Shown here: positions 1 to 6,923 of the stretch, piece after piece
How positions within the stretch are numbered: the stretch's first letter is position 1
Layout of the letters: every line of letters starts with the position of its first letter
Source: Bacillota bacterium
Lineage (GTDB): Bacteria; Bacillota; Clostridia; Christensenellales; UMGS416
Assembly (NCBI GenBank): GCA_023410875.1
Contig: JAEYPH010000122.1
Coordinates: 1 to 64,000 of the forward strand
Reading direction: 5' to 3'
Length of the DNA stretch: 64,000 bases
Notes under the pieces: generated by a model
Seen by the model: the letters and a program-made list of their open reading frames with translations, nothing else
Databases searched by the model: none
Told to the model about the DNA's origin: nothing
Translations under genes and position numbers: made by a program

Positions 1-49
1 GCTGTATCAGTGCTTCCACTGATTTGATGTCTGTCCATTTCCGCTTCAT
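1..49 (-). CDS. IS3-family transposase OrfA (5' fragment, continues past left edge)
   Basis: Only the first 16 residues are visible, MKRKWTDIKSVEALIQ. This matches the usual start of the small helix-turn-helix OrfA subunit of IS3-family transposases found in Firmicutes, which binds the terminal repeats and is joined to OrfB by programmed frameshifting. The ATG is preceded by a perfect AGGAGG seven bases upstream (57-62). That ribosome binding site lies in the stem of a hairpin at 57-87. With so little protein the assignment is tentative, but the nearby terminal repeat supports it. Confidence 0.6.
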   Translation of the reverse strand, partial: MKRKWTDIKSVEALIQ

Positions 50-56
50 TAAAATA

Positions 57-87
57 CCTCCTGCTGTAGTAATCCTACAACAGGAGG
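57..87 (-). promoter_or_regulatory. Hairpin that would sequester the OrfA ribosome binding site
   Basis: CCTCCTGCTGTAG (57-69) pairs with CTACAACAGGAGG (75-87), 13 positions with one non-Watson-Crick pair. On the minus-strand transcript the AGGAGG that drives OrfA is inside the 3' arm. Such hairpins are known in several IS elements as a block on translation from transcripts that read in from outside. On the plus strand the hairpin is followed by TTTTT (91-95), so it could also act as a terminator there. Confidence 0.55.
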
Positions 88-146
88 CTCTTTTTGCTCA
101 ATGTCCGTTTTTCGGGGTGCTGTCCAGTTGCAGGAGGCCTTCGCTT

Positions 147-169
147 TGGTGCGGTCAGTGGGACTTGAA
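147..169. repeat. Perfect 23-bp copy of the tRNA-Leu 3' end (att-site-like)
   Basis: Bases 147-169 are identical to 334-356, which are the encoded CCA, acceptor strand and part of the T-arm of tRNA-Leu, in the same orientation. Direct repeats of a tRNA 3' end are the usual scar of integrase-mediated insertion. The 164 bp between the two copies contain no convincing gene. The IS end lies just outside the outer copy. Confidence 0.6.
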
Positions 170-295
170 GGTTCAATGCGCTTGCGCGCAACCGGCTTGC
201 GCCATTCCTCTTTCGCCTCACGGGTTCCTTGCTTCGCAGGTCGTTTTCATTTCTTTTTTGCTTTAGCGGTGGGTTCTACGCCAACCACTGTGACC

Positions 296-334
296 ATTAT
301 AAAAGCCCTGCCGCTAGGGCAGGGCTTTTATAAT
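296..334 (-). terminator. Intrinsic terminator of tRNA-Leu
   Basis: A perfect 17-bp inverted repeat (296-312 with 318-334, loop GCTAG) begins immediately after the CCA end of the tRNA on the minus strand; the outermost base overlaps the CCA. The GC-rich core followed by TTTTAT fits a Rho-independent terminator. Confidence 0.8.
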
Positions 335-419
335 GGTGCGGTCAGTGGGACTTGAACCCACACAGGGGATACCTATACGCCCCTCAAACGTACGCGTCTG
401 CCAGTTCCGCCATGACCGC
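334..419 (-). tRNA. tRNA-Leu, anticodon GAG
   Basis: On the minus strand the acceptor GCGGTCA pairs with TGACCGC, followed by discriminator A and an encoded CCA. The anticodon stem TACGT/GCGTA holds the loop TTGAGGG, so the anticodon is GAG (reads CUC/CUU). A long variable arm is present, as expected for a class II leucine tRNA. It is transcribed from a consensus promoter at 463-491 and ends in a terminator. Confidence 0.95.
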
Positions 420-462
420 GCGGCTGGTTTTTCGGTCTCTTCTTGCAAAGAGCGCGAAAGCT

Positions 463-491
463 ATTATATCGTTCTATTGGCTTGTTGTCAA
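463..491 (-). promoter_or_regulatory. Consensus promoter of tRNA-Leu
   Basis: On the minus strand, TTGACA (486-491), a 17-base spacer and TATAAT (463-468): a perfect sigma-A-type promoter. Transcription would start near 456, about 37 bases before the mature tRNA. Confidence 0.85.
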
Positions 492-597
492 ACGGATTTC
501 TTGGCGCAGAAGCAACATGCGTCTGCCCCAAGAAGGAAGATAATGCTTGTCTTCTTCTATGGTTGTCGTCCAAAGCCGTTCGGGATGATAACAGTGC

Positions 598-822
598 TCA
601 AGCGAGCTCCGCAATCTTGTTGAAGAATTCTTCTTTTGTGTCACAGGCGACGAATTCCCCATTGAGGAAGCCGTACACTTTGCCGCTCAGTTCGGGACAT
701 TTGCTGGCGCACTTGCCGATACATCCGGTGCTATAGTCCTTGGATTTCACTTTGCCTTTGAGTTCGCCCACATCAAAACCGGAACACTTCTTGCATACCT
801 TTACTTTTTTGACGTCTGCCAT
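598..822 (-). CDS. DUF1450-like small cysteine-rich protein (74 aa)
   Basis: The 74-residue product has five cysteines in a CxxC-x(21)-C-x(3)-C-x(3)-C arrangement and ends with a segment GFLNGEFVACDTKEEFFNKI. The C-terminal pattern (a short ALVNGEF-like strand, then DTxEEL) matches the DUF1450/YuzB family, whose fold resembles small 2Fe-2S thioredoxin-like ferredoxins. The partner and function are unknown. I start at the internal ATG (822) because AAAGGAGCG lies about 8 bases upstream; an in-frame ATG 11 codons earlier would overlap that site. A promoter is visible at 868-895. The gene stands alone between tRNA-Leu and the divergent proS unit. Confidence 0.75.
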   Translation of the reverse strand: MADVKKVKVCKKCSGFDVGELKGKVKSKDYSTGCIGKCASKCPELSGKVYGFLNGEFVACDTKEEFFNKIAELA

Positions 823-867
823 TTTGTACGCTCCTTTTCCTTTCAGCAATAACATATGACTATAAAA

Positions 868-895
868 ATTATACTATGTTATGGCGAATTAGCAA
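868..895 (-). promoter_or_regulatory. Promoter of the DUF1450-like gene
   Basis: Minus-strand TTGCTA (890-895), a 16-base spacer and TATAAT (868-873) lie 46 bases upstream of the ATG. Confidence 0.6.
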
Positions 896-973
896 TAGGG
901 AGGATGCATTCGGTTATGCACTCGAGCCTTGTCTGATTGATGTGAATGAGCGTGAAAGTGAAGACCGGCCCCG

Positions 974-1001
974 TTGACAACCGATAAAAGGCTGGTATAA
1001 T
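974..1001 (+). promoter_or_regulatory. Promoter of the T-box-proS unit
   Basis: TTGACA (974-979), a 16-base spacer and TATAAT (996-1001). Transcription would start near 1008, at the front of the T-box leader. Confidence 0.8.
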
Positions 1002-1007
1002 GAATTC

Positions 1008-1256
1008 TTAAATACGCAACAGCGTTGCGGAGGAAAATGGTTCGCGGACCGCGCGACAGAGAGTGGCGCCCACCGGCTGAAAGGCGCCTGCGCGAAAGGG
1101 AACCTGTCCCGCCTCCGAAGCTGCGCGGGGGCAGCAACCCGCGCCGGAAGGCCCAACGTTATCCGGGCTTGAGTTGACGGCAGGGTGATGCTTTGCCGCC
1201 AAACAAGGTGGTACCGCGGTTTCACAGCCCGCCCTTGGAGACAGGGGCGGGCTTTT
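1008..1256 (+). ncRNA. T-box leader with a proline specifier, upstream of proS
   Basis: The leader carries the T-box sequence AAGGTGGTACCGCGG (1205-1219), a stem I with an AGAGAG bulge and a GGCTGAAAG apical loop, and a GAA-CCT segment where CCT (1103-1105) sits as the specifier codon for proline. It ends in an intrinsic terminator (1226-1256). T-boxes sense uncharged tRNA: pairing of tRNA-Pro with specifier and T-box would favour the antiterminator. The specifier matches the downstream enzyme. Confidence 0.88.
1226..1256 (+). terminator. Regulated terminator of the proS T-box
   Basis: AGCCCGCCC (1226-1234) pairs with GGGCGGGCT (1245-1253), followed by TTTT. It lies immediately 3' of the T-box sequence and before the proS ribosome binding site. 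Confidence 0.85.
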
Positions 1257-1279
1257 CATATGGATAAGGAGGCATTGAC

Positions 1280-2722
1280 ATGGCCAAGCAGCAGGAGTTT
1301 GTCACGCACATTGCGGACATCAACACGGACTTTCCCCAATGGTATACCGACGTCATCCTCAAAACCGAGATGGTGGACTACGGCCCGGTGAAGGGCACGA
1401 TGGTCATCCGCCCCTATGGCTATGAGGTTTGGGAGCGCATTCAGGAGGAGTTGGGCGCGCGCATCAAGGCCACCGGCCACCGCAACGCCTATTTCCCGAT
1501 GTTCATCCCCGAGAGCTTCCTTAAGAAGGAGGCCGAACACGTGGAGGGCTTCGCGCCGGAGGTAGCCTGGGTGACCAAGGGCGGCAACGAGGTGCTGGCC
1601 GAGCCGCTGGTCGTGCGCCCCACGTCGGAGACGATCATCTGTGACATGTATTCCAAGTGGATTCAGAGCTACCGCGATCTGCCGGTGCTCATCAACCAGT
1701 GGTGCAACGTCGTGCGCTGGGAGAAATCCACGCGCCCCTTCCTGCGCACCAGCGAGTTCCTGTGGCAGGAGGGACACACCGTGCACGAAACGCAGGAGCA
1801 GGCCCAGGAAGAGACGCTCAAGATGCTGGAAGTCTACCGGGAGTTCTGCGAGACGGTGCTGGCCATCCCGATGTCCGTGGGGCAGAAGACCGAGAAGGAG
1901 AAGTTCGCTGGCGCCGTGGCCACCTATGCCATCGAGGCGCTGATGCAGGACGGCAAGGCGCTGCAGGCGGGCACGTCCCACAACTTGGGCCAGCATTTCT
2001 CCAAGGTGTTCGGCATCACCTATCAGAGCCGCGAGGGCCGCGAGGAGTTCGGCTGGCAGACGTCCTGGGGCGTGAGCACCCGCCTGATCGGCGGCATCGT
2101 CATGGTGCACGGCGACCAGCGCGGCCTGGTGCTGCCGCCCAAGGTTGCGCCGGTCGAGGTCGTCATACTGCCCATCGCCGCCCACAAGCCCGGCGTCAAC
2201 GAAGTCTGCGTCAAGATGCGCGACGCGCTGAAGGCCGCGGGCATCCGCGTGCAGCTGGACGACCGCGACACCGTGTCCGCCGGGTGGAAGTTCAACGAGT
2301 GGGAGCTCAAGGGCGTGCCGCTGCGCTTGGAGATCGGCCCCCGGGACATCGAGAACGGCGTGGCCACGGCGCTGCGCCGCGACACCCTGGAGAAGTTCAC
2401 GCTGCCTCTGGATGGCATAGCCGACGCCAGCCGCGCCAAACTGGAGGAGATTCAGCGGTCGCTGTTCAACAAGGCCAAGGCCTACCGCGACAGCCACACC
2501 TTTGACGCCGCCGACATGGACGAGTTCGTGCGCGGCGTGGATGAAAGCCGGGGCTACGTGCGTGCTATGTGGTGCGGGGATCGCGCCTGCGAGGACGCCG
2601 TGAAGGAGCGCACCGGCGCCACCGCCCGCTGCATGCCCTTCGAGCAGCACAAGGTGGGTGATCATTGTGTTGTGTGCGGTGGAGAGGCTAAGCACATGGT
2701 TTACTGGGCCAAGGCGTATTAA
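1280..2722 (+). CDS. proS: Prolyl-tRNA synthetase, archaeal/eukaryal-type (ProS type 3)
   Basis: This 480-residue class II synthetase charges tRNA-Pro with proline in the cytoplasm. The sequence shows the class II core: PTSE at residues 114-117, motif 2 RTSEFLWQEGHT at 156-167, motif 3 near residue 270 (TRLIGG...HGD.RGL), then an anticodon-binding domain beginning around PVEVVILPI. The C-terminus has a cysteine cluster (CGDRAC, then C...CVVCGG) and ends in the tyrosine typical of this short form. It lacks the editing insertion of the longer bacterial ProS. The ATG has AAGGAGG seven bases upstream. Expression is controlled by the T-box immediately upstream. It is monocistronic, with a terminator at 2774. 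Confidence 0.95.
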   Translation: MAKQQEFVTHIADINTDFPQWYTDVILKTEMVDYGPVKGTMVIRPYGYEVWERIQEELGARIKATGHRNAYFPMFIPESFLKKEAEHVEGFAPEVAWVTKGGNEVLAEPLVVRPTSETIICDMYSKWIQSYRDLPVLINQWCNVVRWEKSTRPFLRTSEFLWQEGHTVHETQEQAQEETLKMLEVYREFCETVLAIPMSVGQKTEKEKFAGAVATYAIEALMQDGKALQAGTSHNLGQHFSKVFGITYQSREGREEFGWQTSWGVSTRLIGGIVMVHGDQRGLVLPPKVAPVEVVILPIAAHKPGVNEVCVKMRDALKAAGIRVQLDDRDTVSAGWKFNEWELKGVPLRLEIGPRDIENGVATALRRDTLEKFTLPLDGIADASRAKLEEIQRSLFNKAKAYRDSHTFDAADMDEFVRGVDESRGYVRAMWCGDRACEDAVKERTGATARCMPFEQHKVGDHCVVCGGEAKHMVYWAKAY

Positions 2723-2773
2723 TGGACGAGGGGCTATGCCCCCACAGCACCAGACTATGTATACTGTTCACAG

Positions 2774-2810
2774 AGCAAGCCCGCCGAGAAATCAGCGGGC
2801 TTGCTTTCTT
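2774..2810 (+). terminator. proS terminator
   Basis: AGCAAGCCCGC (2774-2784) pairs perfectly with GCGGGCTTGCT (2795-2805), followed by TTCTTTT. It separates proS from the convergent accessory genes. Confidence 0.85.
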
Positions 2811-2811
2811 T

Positions 2812-3981
2812 TCACGTTACCTTCTTAAGATTTTCGCTGTAATCCGCATCTGCATCCAAACCAAAAAGTTCAAAAACAGCTTGCTTTACATGATATAAGG
2901 CCGGATTTCGCATATCGTGTTTTATTGTGTATATTCTATTGCTTTCCCACCAAGCCGCATTTGAGCCTTCCATAATGCATCTTCTCATAGCCGGCATGTC
3001 GCTTACGATATCAAGATTATACCCAATGGAATTGTTAAGATAGATGTCGGTTTCGATGATGCTTCCCATATCTTCACTACTCTTGTTATTACTAAACTCG
3101 CTACATTCCGTTATGTTCTTTTCACGGTATATCAGGCCATATTGCAGGAAAACAGTATTTCTGTCCCGTACATCGATGCTTGGACCATATGATATAGGAA
3201 ATTCCAGTTCGTCAGTCGTTAGTTCTTTGTGGCCAATGATTTTGTATTCTCCATAATAAAAATTGTTATCAAGTATTTGTTGAGATGGAAAAGCCATACA
3301 ACCCGAAAATGCATCTATTTCGGTTTCCGGCAGGTCGCTTATTTTATGGTAAACCTTTACGAACAACGGTCGGCCCATAAAACTCAGACCATGGTGTTTC
3401 TGCTTCTTAAAGTCCTCGCTCTTTTTAAGCTTTGATATATCCAGCAAGATTCTTCCGAATCCATATTCCCTCCTGCCGATCTTAAATGAAAAGAAGTCTC
3501 CTTCCCTGAATTTGCAATGTCTGCGTTCGGCATTTTTGAAATATTCGATATCCGCTAGATCTTCCTCGGTGCTTTCCGCAATCCATGTCTCCAGCCAGTT
3601 ACGCAAGCCGTTGATGCCGCCATATTGTCGGTCATCACAGGCGAAATATATGGTTTGCGTAGTATAATTGGCAATCGTGGGGCCGTATTTGCCAAAATAG
3701 AAATAAACGCCGAAGCATGGACGCGCCTGCATGGTTGCGAGGGTTAATTTTTTGGATCGCCCGCGTGCGGTTTTTGGGAGCAGTATCTTCCGGTTTTCAT
3801 CCGTAGTTTCATTCATTTCCCGTTCATAATATGTATCATCTTCAATTGCTATATATTTACGGACAATATCTCCATCAAAATAAAGGTAGTATCCTTTCGA
3901 AAGTTCTACCAAATCCCAGCTTATTCCAACTGGTTCAAGTCCCAGATATTTTCTCTGTTCGTTGGTTAGCTCAAATTCCAT
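2812..3981 (-). CDS. Imm26-family immunity protein homologue (389 aa)
   Basis: Residues roughly 155-270 (from FREGDFFSFKIG through GRPLFVKVYHKISDLP to the KELTTDELEFPISYG segment) match the Imm26 domain, one of the immunity proteins of bacterial polymorphic toxin systems, which neutralise a cognate toxin from a neighbour or sibling. The protein is much longer than a bare Imm26 (about 130-150 aa). An N-terminal part of about 150 residues and a C-terminal part of about 120 residues are unrecognised. There is no signal peptide. No toxin gene or other polymorphic-toxin component is visible nearby, so it looks like an orphan immunity gene. Coding is clearly AT-richer than the proS side, suggesting transfer. 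The start has AAGGAAAT upstream. Confidence 0.7.
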   Translation of the reverse strand: MEFELTNEQRKYLGLEPVGISWDLVELSKGYYLYFDGDIVRKYIAIEDDTYYEREMNETTDENRKILLPKTARGRSKKLTLATMQARPCFGVYFYFGKYGPTIANYTTQTIYFACDDRQYGGINGLRNWLETWIAESTEEDLADIEYFKNAERRHCKFREGDFFSFKIGRREYGFGRILLDISKLKKSEDFKKQKHHGLSFMGRPLFVKVYHKISDLPETEIDAFSGCMAFPSQQILDNNFYYGEYKIIGHKELTTDELEFPISYGPSIDVRDRNTVFLQYGLIYREKNITECSEFSNNKSSEDMGSIIETDIYLNNSIGYNLDIVSDMPAMRRCIMEGSNAAWWESNRIYTIKHDMRNPALYHVKQAVFELFGLDADADYSENLKKVT

Positions 3982-4076
3982 ATCTTTATTTCCTTATTTC
4001 AATTATATAGAAAATCTGCAGTTCAGAACTGTTTGGTTAATAGGATACTGGCTGCTGGATGAGAACAAGGGAATGT

Positions 4077-4742
4077 TTATTTTGTAGCCCATGGAATGGG
4101 ATCGTTTAGTTCCACTGAGCCAGACATAATGCTCTGTGTTCTCTCTCCCGTATCCGGATTCGTAGGGTTATCTATTTGAAACAAATACCCGGTTTTTCCG
4201 TATCTGCCAAGCTTGCTCTGGTCGTAGCGGTCGCTGTCAAAGCAAATGTTGACAGCTTTCAGTGCGACCGTAACATCCCGGTTCCCAAAGAAACCAGCGT
4301 TCTCAAAAAGCTTATGTTCCCATAAAAACTCACATTCGATGTTGAGAAAACACTCTTTGATCCGCGGCGCATTGACCTTTACGGCTCTTTCCACCGTTAA
4401 GCCGGCGGCAGTGATTTCATCTGTTTCTAATTCATTATTCCCAATCGTCTTTATACAGCGGTCATATATGTCATACGAAGGGAAGTTCAGCACGCAAACT
4501 CCGGTTTCTTTGAGGGATTGATACATATGTCCGCTCTTTGAGACTGCGCTCATAATACAAACAAACTCATCTTTCCCGCCTCCCACAAAGGCTGACCAGG
4601 ATTGCAGACAGGCGTTTTCTTTGCCATTCGATTTCCAGCCTGTAACAACAAATACCAATGAAGGCATGGCTGTCAGAAAACCCTGCCATGTACACCATGG
4701 CTCGGTAATTTTATCAGGCCTTGTGGAAAACTTCTTTTTCAT
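4077..4742 (-). CDS. Flavin reductase family protein (FMN-binding split barrel)
   Basis: A 221-residue protein of the flavoredoxin/flavin reductase-like family, which binds FMN in a split-barrel fold. The N-terminal segment PSLVFVVTGWKSNGKENACLQSW and the following SKSGHMYQSLKETGVCVLNFPS are characteristic of the FMN-contacting part of this family. The substrate is unknown. It lies in the minus-strand accessory cassette between Imm26 and NUDIX genes, about 40 bases after the NUDIX gene. The start is the first ATG; the upstream GAGTAGGGC is a weak ribosome binding site. Confidence 0.8.
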   Translation of the reverse strand: MKKKFSTRPDKITEPWCTWQGFLTAMPSLVFVVTGWKSNGKENACLQSWSAFVGGGKDEFVCIMSAVSKSGHMYQSLKETGVCVLNFPSYDIYDRCIKTIGNNELETDEITAAGLTVERAVKVNAPRIKECFLNIECEFLWEHKLFENAGFFGNRDVTVALKAVNICFDSDRYDQSKLGRYGKTGYLFQIDNPTNPDTGERTQSIMSGSVELNDPIPWATK

Positions 4743-4782
4743 GCCCTACTCTAATCCTCTCTCATATGCTTATACTCTACGG

Positions 4783-5265
4783 CTAAATACACCTATCCGT
4801 CAGCACCTTGAACTCCGGCTTAGTAAGATAGGAGCTATAACAGATTTTGTTTTGGAACGCTAGTACCTTTTGAAAACGGAAATACTGCGCTGGAGAAGTT
4901 ATGTATTCTAATACTTTCTGCTTGGGTACCCAGATAACTTCACTTGTTTCGTCAGAAATTGTAGGTTCTCCCTCAATATAGTCACAAATAAAGTCAAGCA
5001 TTACCTTCGTGGGAACAGTGGTAACCCCATCGTAGTAAATATGCTGTCCAACATTAGAATAAATTCCCACCAAACATCGGACAGAAGCCTTAATTCCGCT
5101 TTCCTCAAGGATTTCTCTCAAGACTCCATCTTCAATGTTTTCCCCGATTTCAATTTGGCCTCCCGGAGTATCCCAACCCCTGTTATGGGTTTTTACAAGC
5201 AACATGTTTCCATGTTTGTCTTCTACATAACCACCTGCCGCAACAATATGTGTCGGCCATCCCAT
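4783..5265 (-). CDS. NUDIX hydrolase
   Basis: A 160-residue protein with an intact Nudix box: G-GQIEIG-E-NIEDGVL-REILEESGI fits GX5EX7REUXEEXGU, giving the metal-binding helix that hydrolyses a nucleoside diphosphate linked to another group. The exact substrate cannot be read from the sequence. The start is well defined by AGGAGGTG at the proper spacing. It is probably co-transcribed with the downstream flavin reductase gene, within the same AT-richer cassette. Confidence 0.85.
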   Translation of the reverse strand: MGWPTHIVAAGGYVEDKHGNMLLVKTHNRGWDTPGGQIEIGENIEDGVLREILEESGIKASVRCLVGIYSNVGQHIYYDGVTTVPTKVMLDFICDYIEGEPTISDETSEVIWVPKQKVLEYITSPAQYFRFQKVLAFQNKICYSSYLTKPEFKVLTDRCI

Positions 5266-5343
5266 ATTAACACCTCCTGAATATCTATAGATATACCGAG
5301 TTTGAAACTGCCCGACAAATTGGAAATTGTCGGCTTCTTATGC

Positions 5344-5787
5344 TTATATCCTGCATCCAGAATAAAAGTAAGGGCCGAGGTTCCTTTCATGTGTTTTTGC
5401 ATAAGTCCATTTGAAATCTGAGCTTGTTAATATCACATCATCTATTTCATCAATTGCTGTACTTTTTATTGAAGCAGCATCTTCTATCAAGAAAACCTTG
5501 TCATCTAAACTTGATACTAAAACTACATTTTGCTTTTTAGTTTCATCAAAAGCTCTTCTGGCATCGTTGGCTTGCAGATGTTCCAGCAACCCAAAACTGA
5601 ATACATGCCATAAATAACCGCAATAACCATCTTTGGAAAAACAATAACATTCTAAAGCTTTTTGCTTCTTATCGGCAGGAACTATCTTTTCGAACCATTC
5701 ATACATATAAGCTTTTGACTGTCCATTATTAAGTTCAATGAATTCAACATGAAATTCTTTCAATAAAATCGATGGTCTCTTGGACAT
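5344..5787 (-). CDS. DUF4275 family protein
   Basis: A 147-residue protein of unknown function with family hallmarks: YLWHVFSFG in the middle, DARRAFDETKK, and a C-terminal FKWTYAKTHERNLGPYF, close to the WTYVxTHE...GPYF ending of DUF4275. No membrane segment or signal peptide. I chose the ATG at 5787 because AGGAGG lies 10 bases upstream; the earlier in-frame ATG (5796) is too close to that site. DUF4275 proteins have no established role. Their placement here beside an Imm26 gene would fit a defence or immunity cassette, which is inference only. Confidence 0.7.
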   Translation of the reverse strand: MSKRPSILLKEFHVEFIELNNGQSKAYMYEWFEKIVPADKKQKALECYCFSKDGYCGYLWHVFSFGLLEHLQANDARRAFDETKKQNVVLVSSLDDKVFLIEDAASIKSTAIDEIDDVILTSSDFKWTYAKTHERNLGPYFYSGCRI

Positions 5788-5849
5788 AAAGCTCATACCT
5801 CCTAACAAAGATTTAACTGCTTCGCACGATGCTTACTATCGGGGGACAG

Positions 5850-6454
5850 CTACCTTAATGACTTTTTCATAACAAGCTTGTCTTCTGTTTCACCACACAC
5901 AACAAAACCGCTTTTCCTGAACAGTTCGGCAGGCCCCATAAAATCTTCGGCTGCACCACTAAACTCTTTTTTAGGATAGGCTTCAATAAAATCAAAACCG
6001 TCTTGCGCCGCATCCTGGCAGGCATGTTCCAATAATAACTTGGTTATGCCTTTTCTTCTGAAATCAGGAGCAACCAAAAAACAGAATACAGACTTAACCT
6101 TAGTTCCCGATATTAGTTCCTCGTGGGTACGGAAGGCATAAAGCGCCGCCAACAATAACATTTCAAACAATCCGCTTTCGCATTGGAATTGCACCATCCC
6201 ACAACCGTATCATCATGATAAGCCAGGTAGCCCTGTATGTTGTCATTCAGGATATTTCGGATGGCATAATCCCTTCTTTGCTTTCTCGTTAGCAGATAAT
6301 CAATATGATCAACGTTGTGGTCGTCCCGGCACCACCACACACAGTAACACTTGCATTCATCATCATCTGTTTTTTCGGAATGAGGTGTCGTGTCAAAGAA
6401 GTGCAGATAATCTTCTGTGAGATCAGGTGCCAATTTGCGTATCTCAATGTTCAT
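5850..6454 (-). pseudogene. GNAT-family N-acetyltransferase broken by a -1 frameshift
   Basis: Two overlapping frames together give one acetyltransferase of about 200 residues. The N-terminal frame (6454 to 6113) starts MNIEIRKLAPDLTEDY and runs through GYLAYHDDTVVGWCN to RRFMPSVPT, then hits a stop. The C-terminal frame continues from EELISGTKVKSVFCFLVAPDFRRKGITKLLLEHAC, which carries the acetyl-CoA-binding R-R-K-G-I motif, to the end at 5850. The break is at about 6121, where loss of one G in a CCCACGAGG context explains both frames. It is either a real pseudogene or a sequencing error. GGAGG lies six bases before the chosen ATG, and a good promoter is at 6507-6535. Confidence 0.8.
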
Positions 6455-6506
6455 GCACATCCTCCAGAAAAAATCCTAATCTCTCGTTTGACTGCATGTT
6501 ATAGAC

Positions 6507-6535
6507 ATTATATATTTTTTTCTATAACTAAACAA
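6507..6535 (-). promoter_or_regulatory. Promoter at the head of the accessory cassette
   Basis: Minus-strand TTGTTT (6530-6535), a 17-base spacer and TATAAT (6507-6512), followed after about 45 bases by the acetyltransferase start. It could drive the whole minus-strand cassette down to 2812. Confidence 0.6.
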
Positions 6536-6650
6536 TATTTCCATATGGAGCGCGATTGCTTGCGCCAGAATGCTTTGAGAGGGTCAACCTTGCAAAATTC
6601 CCCTTCCAAGACTAAAATAGGCATAAAGATCGTCGGAATTGCACAATCCT

Positions 6651-6679
6651 GTATGGTATCCCTGTATCTGGCAATAGTT
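6651..6679 (+). promoter_or_regulatory. Possible forespore (sigma-F/sigma-G type) promoter for the gin-like gene
   Basis: GTATG (6651-6655), a 14-base spacer and GGCAATAGTT (6670-6679) approximate the sigma-F pattern GYATA-N15-GGNNANAHT, with mismatches. Forespore expression of gin is established in Bacillus; the match here is imperfect. Confidence 0.25.
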
Positions 6680-6705
6680 ACATAAACGGACTATGGAGAG
6701 ATACC

Positions 6706-6882
6706 ATGGAGGACAGGAACACGTGCGCGATTTGCGGCGCAGCCTGCCAGGACGCCGCCAGCATCGGCGGTAACGCGATTTGCCCGGGCTGCCAGCCTCT
6801 GCTGGATGACCCTGTCAACCGCGTGCTGACCGAGCCCGAGAGGGAACCGGCGCAGCCGGCGTTCACCCACATCCAGCGATAG
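6706..6882 (+). CDS. Gin-like anti-sigma-G zinc-finger protein (58 aa)
   Basis: The small product starts MEDRNTCAICGAACQDAA and has a second pair, CPGC, at residues 26-29: a CxxC...CxxC zinc-binding layout like Gin (CsfB), which inhibits the late forespore sigma factor SigG in Bacillus. In B. subtilis csfB lies just upstream of yaaO and tmk. Here the next genes are a YaaO-like decarboxylase, a HAD hydrolase and tmk, so synteny supports the call. The C-terminal half is proline/glutamate-rich and diverged, so function is inferred rather than shown. GGAGAG is present upstream of the ATG. Confidence 0.65.
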   Translation: MEDRNTCAICGAACQDAASIGGNAICPGCQPLLDDPVNRVLTEPEREPAQPAFTHIQR

Positions 6883-6923
6883 GAGCCGCGGGCTTTTAAG
6901 CAGCGTCGGCCGGGAGAAGCACT

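Larger units (their letters stand above)
1..126 (-). mobile_element. End of an IS3-family insertion sequence (runs off the left edge)
   Basis: The minus strand reads inward from about 126 with a terminal sequence starting TGGACAGCACCCCGAAAAAC, which has the look of an IS3-family (IS150-like) terminal inverted repeat. A hairpin and then the start of an OrfA-like transposase frame follow. The rest of the element lies left of the window, so the other inverted repeat and target duplication cannot be checked. The family call rests on the terminal repeat style plus the N-terminus of the encoded protein. Confidence 0.6.

Noticed and set aside
240..300. A second tRNA-like remnant (GTGGGTTCTACGCCAACCAC) near the tRNA-Leu terminator
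   Set aside because: It resembles a T-arm by eye but has no acceptor pairing or anticodon arm; it could be chance.
1256..2695. A 479-codon open frame on the minus strand opposite proS
   Set aside because: It is the antisense shadow of a high-GC gene: proS matches a known family over its full length, while the antisense product is low-complexity (His/Leu/Ala-rich) with no ribosome binding site.
6488..6516. A plus-strand promoter (TTGACT, 17-base spacer, TATATT) before the gin-like gene
   Set aside because: It overlaps the better minus-strand promoter and is about 190 bases from the gene; AT-rich sequence gives such matches by chance.
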